Source: Desulfuromonas sp964536375
Lineage (GTDB): Bacteria; Desulfobacterota; Desulfuromonadia; Desulfuromonadales; Desulfuromonadaceae
Reading direction: 5' to 3'
NCBI GenBank assembly: GCA_964536375.1
Contig: CAZHXF010000003.1
Coordinates: 17,911 to 81,910 of the forward strand
DNA: 64,000 bases
The notes beneath the pieces were generated by a model. That model was not told the DNA's origin and made no database searches. It worked only from the letters and a program-made list of their open reading frames with translations. Below are positions 59,840 to 64,000 of this stretch, piece after piece. Numbering within the stretch: position 1 is the stretch's first letter; each line of letters begins with the position of its first letter. Made by a program: the position numbers and the translations under genes.

Positions 59840-60784
59840 ATGCTTTGGTCGGTGATCATTTTTTTTGTTGGTTTAGCGTTTTTGTATTATGGTGCCGATT
59901 TTTTAGTCGATGGCAGTTCGCGGCTAGCCTTATCTTTTGGTGTGCGTCCGCTTATTATTGGGATGACAATCGTCTCTTTTGCTACCAGTATGCCAGAACT
60001 AATGGTGTCATTGATGGCGGTGAGTAAGGGGGCATCAGATATTGCTGTTGGTAATATTGTCGGTTCCAATGTTGCCAACATTGGTCTGATCCTCGGTGTG
60101 TCCGCACTAGTGGTGCCGTTGAAGGTGCCGCGTGGGTTGTTGCGCTGGGAGCTGCCATTTATGATAGCTGTTACAGCTACGTTGTTTGTGCAGTGCCTGG
60201 ATGGTGTTTTAGGGGTAGGCAATGCTTTTGTGTTATTAGCCCTTTTGGTTTTGTTTCTGGGTTATTGCTTACGTTTTGCTCGTTCAAGCGGTGAACCCTT
60301 TCCGGAACTGTCAGTTGATATTGATCAGGAAATCCCTCGGCGTAGTAAAGATGTGCTGTATATCATCGGCGGTATTATCGGTTTAGGTGTTGGAGCTAAT
60401 TGGATGGTTAGCTCAGCGGTGACGATAGCGCGCGCTATTGGTCTATCAGAACTATTTATTGGTATGACAATTGTGGCAATTGGCACGAGTCTACCTGAGC
60501 TGGCGGCGTCACTGATGAGTGCAGCCAAAGGCGAGATGGAGATTGGTATTGGTAATGTTATTGGCAGTAATATTTTTAATATTCTGTTTGTCTTGGGGCT
60601 GTGCCCCTTGTTTCAACCTATCGTTGTAGACCCTGCTATCCTGCGCTTTGAATTGCCCGTAGTGTTGTTATTTAGCTGCGCTTTGATTCCTATCTGCTGG
60701 CATAGATTGGAAATAAGTCGTTTAAAGGGCGCTCTTTTATTTGGCTCTTATATAAGTTTTATTGCTCTGCTCTTTTTCCGATGA
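59840..60784 (+). CDS. CaCA-family sodium/calcium exchanger (YrbG-like)
   Basis: 314 residues, about ten helices in two inverted halves. Both alpha repeats are visible: TSMPELMVSLMAVSKGASDI followed by VGNIVGSNVANIGLILG, and TSLPELAASLMSAAKGEMEI followed by IGNVIGSNIFNILFVLG. The P-E-L and G-S-N residues bind the ion. It exchanges calcium for sodium or protons across the inner membrane. GGAG lies before the ATG. It overlaps the MFS gene by 4 bases. Confidence 0.93.
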   Translation: MLWSVIIFFVGLAFLYYGADFLVDGSSRLALSFGVRPLIIGMTIVSFATSMPELMVSLMAVSKGASDIAVGNIVGSNVANIGLILGVSALVVPLKVPRGLLRWELPFMIAVTATLFVQCLDGVLGVGNAFVLLALLVLFLGYCLRFARSSGEPFPELSVDIDQEIPRRSKDVLYIIGGIIGLGVGANWMVSSAVTIARAIGLSELFIGMTIVAIGTSLPELAASLMSAAKGEMEIGIGNVIGSNIFNILFVLGLCPLFQPIVVDPAILRFELPVVLLFSCALIPICWHRLEISRLKGALLFGSYISFIALLFFR

Positions 60785-61929
60785 GTACCAGCTTCGGCCA
60801 ACCGCGCATGTTGCGTTTCCTTGTCGTTATGACCATTGCTTCAGGCACAGGTCTGCAGGCATGGATGATTCTGTTTAATAATTTTTCTGTAGAAGTAGCA
60901 GGATTAAACGGTCAACAGATCGGAGTTATTGGTTCAGTACGGGAAATTCCGGGTTTGCTTGCCTTGCTGGTTGTCTATGTGTTGCTGGTGTTGCGTGAGC
61001 ACCGCTTGGCGGCATTGTCGATAATTATTGTTGGGCTAGGAAGTATTATTACCGGATTTTTGCCCAGCTACTCAGGTCTTATTGTTTCTACCCTAATTAT
61101 CAGTTTTGGTTTTCACTATTATGAAACTACCAATCAATCGTTGACCTTGCAGTATTTTTCTCTGGCGCATGCTCCATTGGTTTTTGGGCGCTTGAAAAGC
61201 TTGGCTGCCGCGGTAAATATTGCAGTTGGTGCGTTGGTGTTATGTCTTGGGTATTTCTTCGAGTATAAAATAATTTTTATTATTATTGGTTTGTTAGTGG
61301 TCTCATTGGGAGCCTGGGGACTATGCCAAAATCCAACCAGCGCTGATGTGGTACCGCAACGGCGTCATCTGGTATTGCGGCGTAAATACAGTTTGTTTTA
61401 TTTTTTAACCTGCATGGCTGGCGCACGCAGACAGATATTTATTGCTTTCGCGGTGTTCTTACTGGTGAAGGAATTCCACTGTAGTGTTACTCAAATTGCC
61501 GCACTGTTTGTCGTTAACAATTTAATTAATTACTTTCTTAGCCCGTTAATTGGACGCGCTATAGTGCGTTTTGGCGAGAGGCGGGTGCTATCTTTAGAAT
61601 ATGCCAGCTTAATTGCAGTTTTCCTTGGTTATGCTTACGCAAAATCACTGCCGCTGGTTATGGGTCTGTATATTCTGGATCACATCTTTTTTAATTTTGC
61701 CATTGCTATCCGCACTTACTTTCAAAAAGTTGCCGATCCGCAGGATATCGCTCCCAGCATGGCAGTAGCGTTTACCATTAACCACATTGTAGCAGTGGTT
61801 ATGCCGGTCATTGGCGGGGCGCTGTGGATGATAGATTACCGTATCCCTTTTATTGCTGGCGCGGTGTTGAGTGTGATTTCGCTGACGGCAGTTCAGTGGA
61901 TAAAGGTGGTGCCTGCTCAACAAAGTTAG
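60781..61929 (+). CDS. MFS transporter
   Basis: 382 residues, about eleven to twelve hydrophobic helices in two halves. A basic loop (PQRRHLVLRRKYS) separates them, as in major facilitator carriers. The signature between helices 2 and 3 is not clear, so the substrate cannot be named. Its ATG overlaps the CaCA stop (ATGA). The pairing suggests a shared role in ion or metal handling, but that is inference. Confidence 0.82.
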   Translation: MSTSFGQPRMLRFLVVMTIASGTGLQAWMILFNNFSVEVAGLNGQQIGVIGSVREIPGLLALLVVYVLLVLREHRLAALSIIIVGLGSIITGFLPSYSGLIVSTLIISFGFHYYETTNQSLTLQYFSLAHAPLVFGRLKSLAAAVNIAVGALVLCLGYFFEYKIIFIIIGLLVVSLGAWGLCQNPTSADVVPQRRHLVLRRKYSLFYFLTCMAGARRQIFIAFAVFLLVKEFHCSVTQIAALFVVNNLINYFLSPLIGRAIVRFGERRVLSLEYASLIAVFLGYAYAKSLPLVMGLYILDHIFFNFAIAIRTYFQKVADPQDIAPSMAVAFTINHIVAVVMPVIGGALWMIDYRIPFIAGAVLSVISLTAVQWIKVVPAQQS

Positions 61930-61967
61930 TCCTGATTAATACCAATCTTCTGCTATTGCCACAAAGG

Positions 61968-62042
61968 TCGTCACTCTCGCGCAGGCGGGAGTCTAGAAAT
62001 CTATGCAAAACCTCTGGATCCCCGCATTCGCGAGGATGACGA
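61968..62042. repeat. Palindromic repeat element (GTCATTCCCGCG-like)
   Basis: TCGTCACTCTCGCGCAGGCG ... GTCTAGA pairs with TCTGGATCCCCGCATTCGCG ... GGATGACGA as an imperfect inverted repeat of about 75 bases. It matches the general form of abundant bacterial palindromic repeats and is the best of three copies in the window. It lies between the convergent MFS and SulP genes. Confidence 0.65.
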
Positions 62043-62095
62043 ATACGGGGAACAAAACCAGAGCGGAAAATTAGTTCTACTCAGGAAGTTGGTTG

Positions 62096-63496
62096 TTAAT
62101 GATGGACGTCGAACGCCTCAGTTTCTTGCTCTGGTAGCAGATCGCGCATGGGGTTGTGTCGAAATAGTATTTTGTTGTGTAGGTAAAATAAAATAGTGAA
62201 CATGGCAACGGCAATATTTAAATTGATAAATACGGTTATTGCCGCAGTCCCTGCTATCATTAAAACCTCGCGATTGGTGACAAATACTTGTTCCTCTTCG
62301 TGGCGATTAAAGAAATCGTGCAACAGGTCGCTGCGTAGCCGCATCACTTCAGCAAAATATATTTGTAGTGGTTTGAAATCAAAGACATCATAACCAACCT
62401 TGAGCAACACGCCAACAAAGACAGCCTTGGGTATTTGATTGATAAGGTGCTGAAATAGCACTATCTCCACCAAGACAAAGACTCCCACCATAATTCCAGC
62501 TATCCGTAATGTTGCATGCTCTTTCAACATCAAAACAGAACGAATGGTGGCCTGGGCACCTGGGATGCCGCCGATGAAAGCTATGAAGCTGTTAGCTATA
62601 CCTTGTGCCGCCAATTCCTTGTCCTGCCTGGTTTTTTCACCGCTCATTCGATCGACAACTAATGATGTTAACAGGGTGTCGAGATAGCATAGCATGGCAA
62701 GCTGTAATGCATATGGAAACGCAGTAGTAAATAATGGAAGTGAAAATTCACGAGGTAGTTGGTTGTGGAATAGAGCCGTTACGTCACCCCAGTTGCTGAG
62801 TGATCCTGTTAGCTGAACCATTTCGACCTGCAGATTGAAAGCATGGCTGATGCACGTCATGGTAACTATTGCCAGCAACGTCGGGGGTAAATAATGCGCC
62901 AGTTTGCCGATGTTCTTTTTTAGCAGCGGTCCTAGGGTGAAAATTAGTGTTACGGTTGCCGTGGCAATAGCCAGATTTTGCCACACCGAGCCTTGAAGAA
63001 TCTTGTGGTCTTGCAGACCGAAGATGCTATTGATCTGTCCAATCCAGATTAGTAAAGCTATGCCGCTCATAAAACCGGAGATGACAACGTTGGGAACGAA
63101 AGAGATAAAACGACCAAGGCGCAGTGCTGCTATCAACAGCATTAAGACGCCGCACAACAGAAATACACTATTGATGAATTGATCAGCGTTGACCCCACTG
63201 ACGCTGGATACAATGTGTTCGTAGGCGCTGGCTACAACGACGGCACTCACGGCACTCATAGGAGCCGTAGGACCAGAGCATTGAATGCGGGTGCCACCAA
63301 ACAGTGAGGTTATCAGGGCAATCAGTCCTGATGAGATCATCCCGGCAAAGGCGCCACGACCAGATAAAATCCCTAATGCGGCACCGAGACTCAGAGCTAC
63401 GAAGCTAACGGTAAGACCAATGATGATGTTGCGAATAATTTCTGCGCTATTAATGGTGGTTTTTTGCGGCTGTTTACGGTCAACGGCTGAGGGCAT
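62096..63496 (-). CDS. SulP-family inorganic anion transporter, no STAS domain
   Basis: 466 residues with about twelve helices. The SulP blocks are CSGPTAPMSAVSAVVVASAY, VVISGFMSGIALLIWIGQIN and GIANSFIAFIGGIPGAQATI. The C-terminal STAS domain of typical sulfate carriers is missing: the protein ends shortly after the last helices (about residue 450). It may move sulfate, bicarbonate or another anion. The start 63496 is chosen because GGAG lies 10 bases upstream; an in-frame ATG at 63520 is possible. Confidence 0.88.
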   Translation of the reverse strand: MPSAVDRKQPQKTTINSAEIIRNIIIGLTVSFVALSLGAALGILSGRGAFAGMISSGLIALITSLFGGTRIQCSGPTAPMSAVSAVVVASAYEHIVSSVSGVNADQFINSVFLLCGVLMLLIAALRLGRFISFVPNVVISGFMSGIALLIWIGQINSIFGLQDHKILQGSVWQNLAIATATVTLIFTLGPLLKKNIGKLAHYLPPTLLAIVTMTCISHAFNLQVEMVQLTGSLSNWGDVTALFHNQLPREFSLPLFTTAFPYALQLAMLCYLDTLLTSLVVDRMSGEKTRQDKELAAQGIANSFIAFIGGIPGAQATIRSVLMLKEHATLRIAGIMVGVFVLVEIVLFQHLINQIPKAVFVGVLLKVGYDVFDFKPLQIYFAEVMRLRSDLLHDFFNRHEEEQVFVTNREVLMIAGTAAITVFINLNIAVAMFTILFYLHNKILFRHNPMRDLLPEQETEAFDVHH

Positions 63497-63719
63497 TAAA
63501 GCATTTCTCCTCGGAGTCATTAGAAGGTTATAAAACCATATTGTCTTTATTTTTTAGTTTAACTAAAGCTTAAAATCAGTTCATAACAATGCCTTGAAAT
63601 GGTTTTTTTTGCAAGTTGTTTAACTGGTGACCAATGTAGGATTTCGAAAGTGCTTGATTTTTAGAATATTTTGCAAGTAAGCTCCCTCATTAATTAAATA
63701 ATGTCTGGGTGGGGGTGTT

Positions 63720-64000
63720 ATGTATTGTTGTATTGTTTGTTTGCTAATTATTTTATCCCAATTGTTTATTGCTAGTTCATGGGCAGCTGAACCACCCTTA
63801 ACTACTGATACTCTACCGGAAATAACCGTTATAGATTCTCCTGAGGTTACCACTGCTGGTAAGTCGGTGCTGGATCGAGAGACTATAGCTATTTTGCCGC
63901 AGGGCGATGGTTCTATAACTGACCTATTAAAAATCTTGCCGGGAATCCAGTTTGGTGAAACCAGCAATTCTTCGCTAACTGGGGGTGAGATATTACCGGC
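63720..64000 (+). CDS. TonB-dependent receptor, N-terminal part (cut by window edge)
   Basis: 94 residues are visible: a signal peptide (CIVCLLIILSQLFIASSWAA), a TonB-box-like segment LPEITVIDSP, and the start of a plug domain, ILPQGDGSITDLLKILPGIQ. The ATG at 63720 has a GGGGG-rich ribosome site just before it. Substrate unknown; it lies well away from the btu operon. Confidence 0.78.
   Translation, partial: MYCCIVCLLIILSQLFIASSWAAEPPLTTDTLPEITVIDSPEVTTAGKSVLDRETIAILPQGDGSITDLLKILPGIQFGETSNSSLTGGEILP

Overview
The window looks like a chromosomal segment of a deltaproteobacterium of the Desulfuromonadales type (Desulfuromonas/Pelobacter/Geobacter relatives). Pointers are a DUF6178 protein, a three-haem c7-like cytochrome, a GAF-PilB-like ATPase, a B12-binding radical SAM/DUF4080 enzyme, paired agmatine deiminase and N-carbamoylputrescine amidase, and a bactofilin next to an M23 peptidase. 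This placement is inferred from gene content; no 16S rRNA gene is present. Most of the window is moderately AT-rich housekeeping DNA. About 42.5-50 kb reads as more GC-rich and accessory.

Layout. 1-3.8 kb: start of a divergent membrane protein, a TolC-type outer membrane factor, a wrecked phosphate locus (pstC middle joined to phoR tail), then M23 peptidase and bactofilin. 3.8-12.3 kb: cyclophilin, SHOCT protein, tRNA-Pro/Arg/His/Leu, the protein quality-control cluster tig-clpP-clpX-lon, HU, then tRNA-Asp/Val/Asp. 12.3-25.1 kb: thioredoxin-like protein, nitroreductase, peroxiredoxin, DUF6178 protein, GAF-PilB-like ATPase, two divergent radical SAM proteins, SH3/YgiM-like protein, RluA-type pseudouridine synthase, and aguA-aguB. 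25.3-42.4 kb: small exported proteins including a cytochrome, a membrane-tethered HTH protein with a calcium-type loop, polyprenyl synthase, RNase E/G with a long Arg-rich tail, a 970-base non-coding gap, PreP-like M16 protease, DsbC-like protein with a haem motif, FabI, HflX, MltD-like transglycosylase, TPR protein and Smr protein.

42.6-51.9 kb is the accessory block, all on the minus strand. It holds a LolD-like ATPase, FtsX/LolE-like permease, exported NifX-fold protein, LolA-like protein and outer membrane barrel that together look like one envelope-trafficking operon. Next to it are a multicopper oxidase fused to a CopB-like barrel, a small two-helix membrane protein, and a FadL-type porin. 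A decayed integron-type integrase end and decayed palindromic repeats lie at the edge of this block.

52.5-64 kb: CBS/DRTGG pyrophosphatase, a complete cobalamin uptake operon (riboswitch and terminator, btuB, btuF, btuC, btuD), an ArsR-family repressor, a CaCA exchanger coupled to an MFS carrier, a SulP anion transporter, and the start of another TonB-dependent receptor cut by the window edge.

The best candidates for something undescribed are the five-gene ABC/LolA/NifX-fold/barrel operon, the CopA-CopB fusion with its small membrane partner, and the HTH-TM-EF-hand-loop protein.
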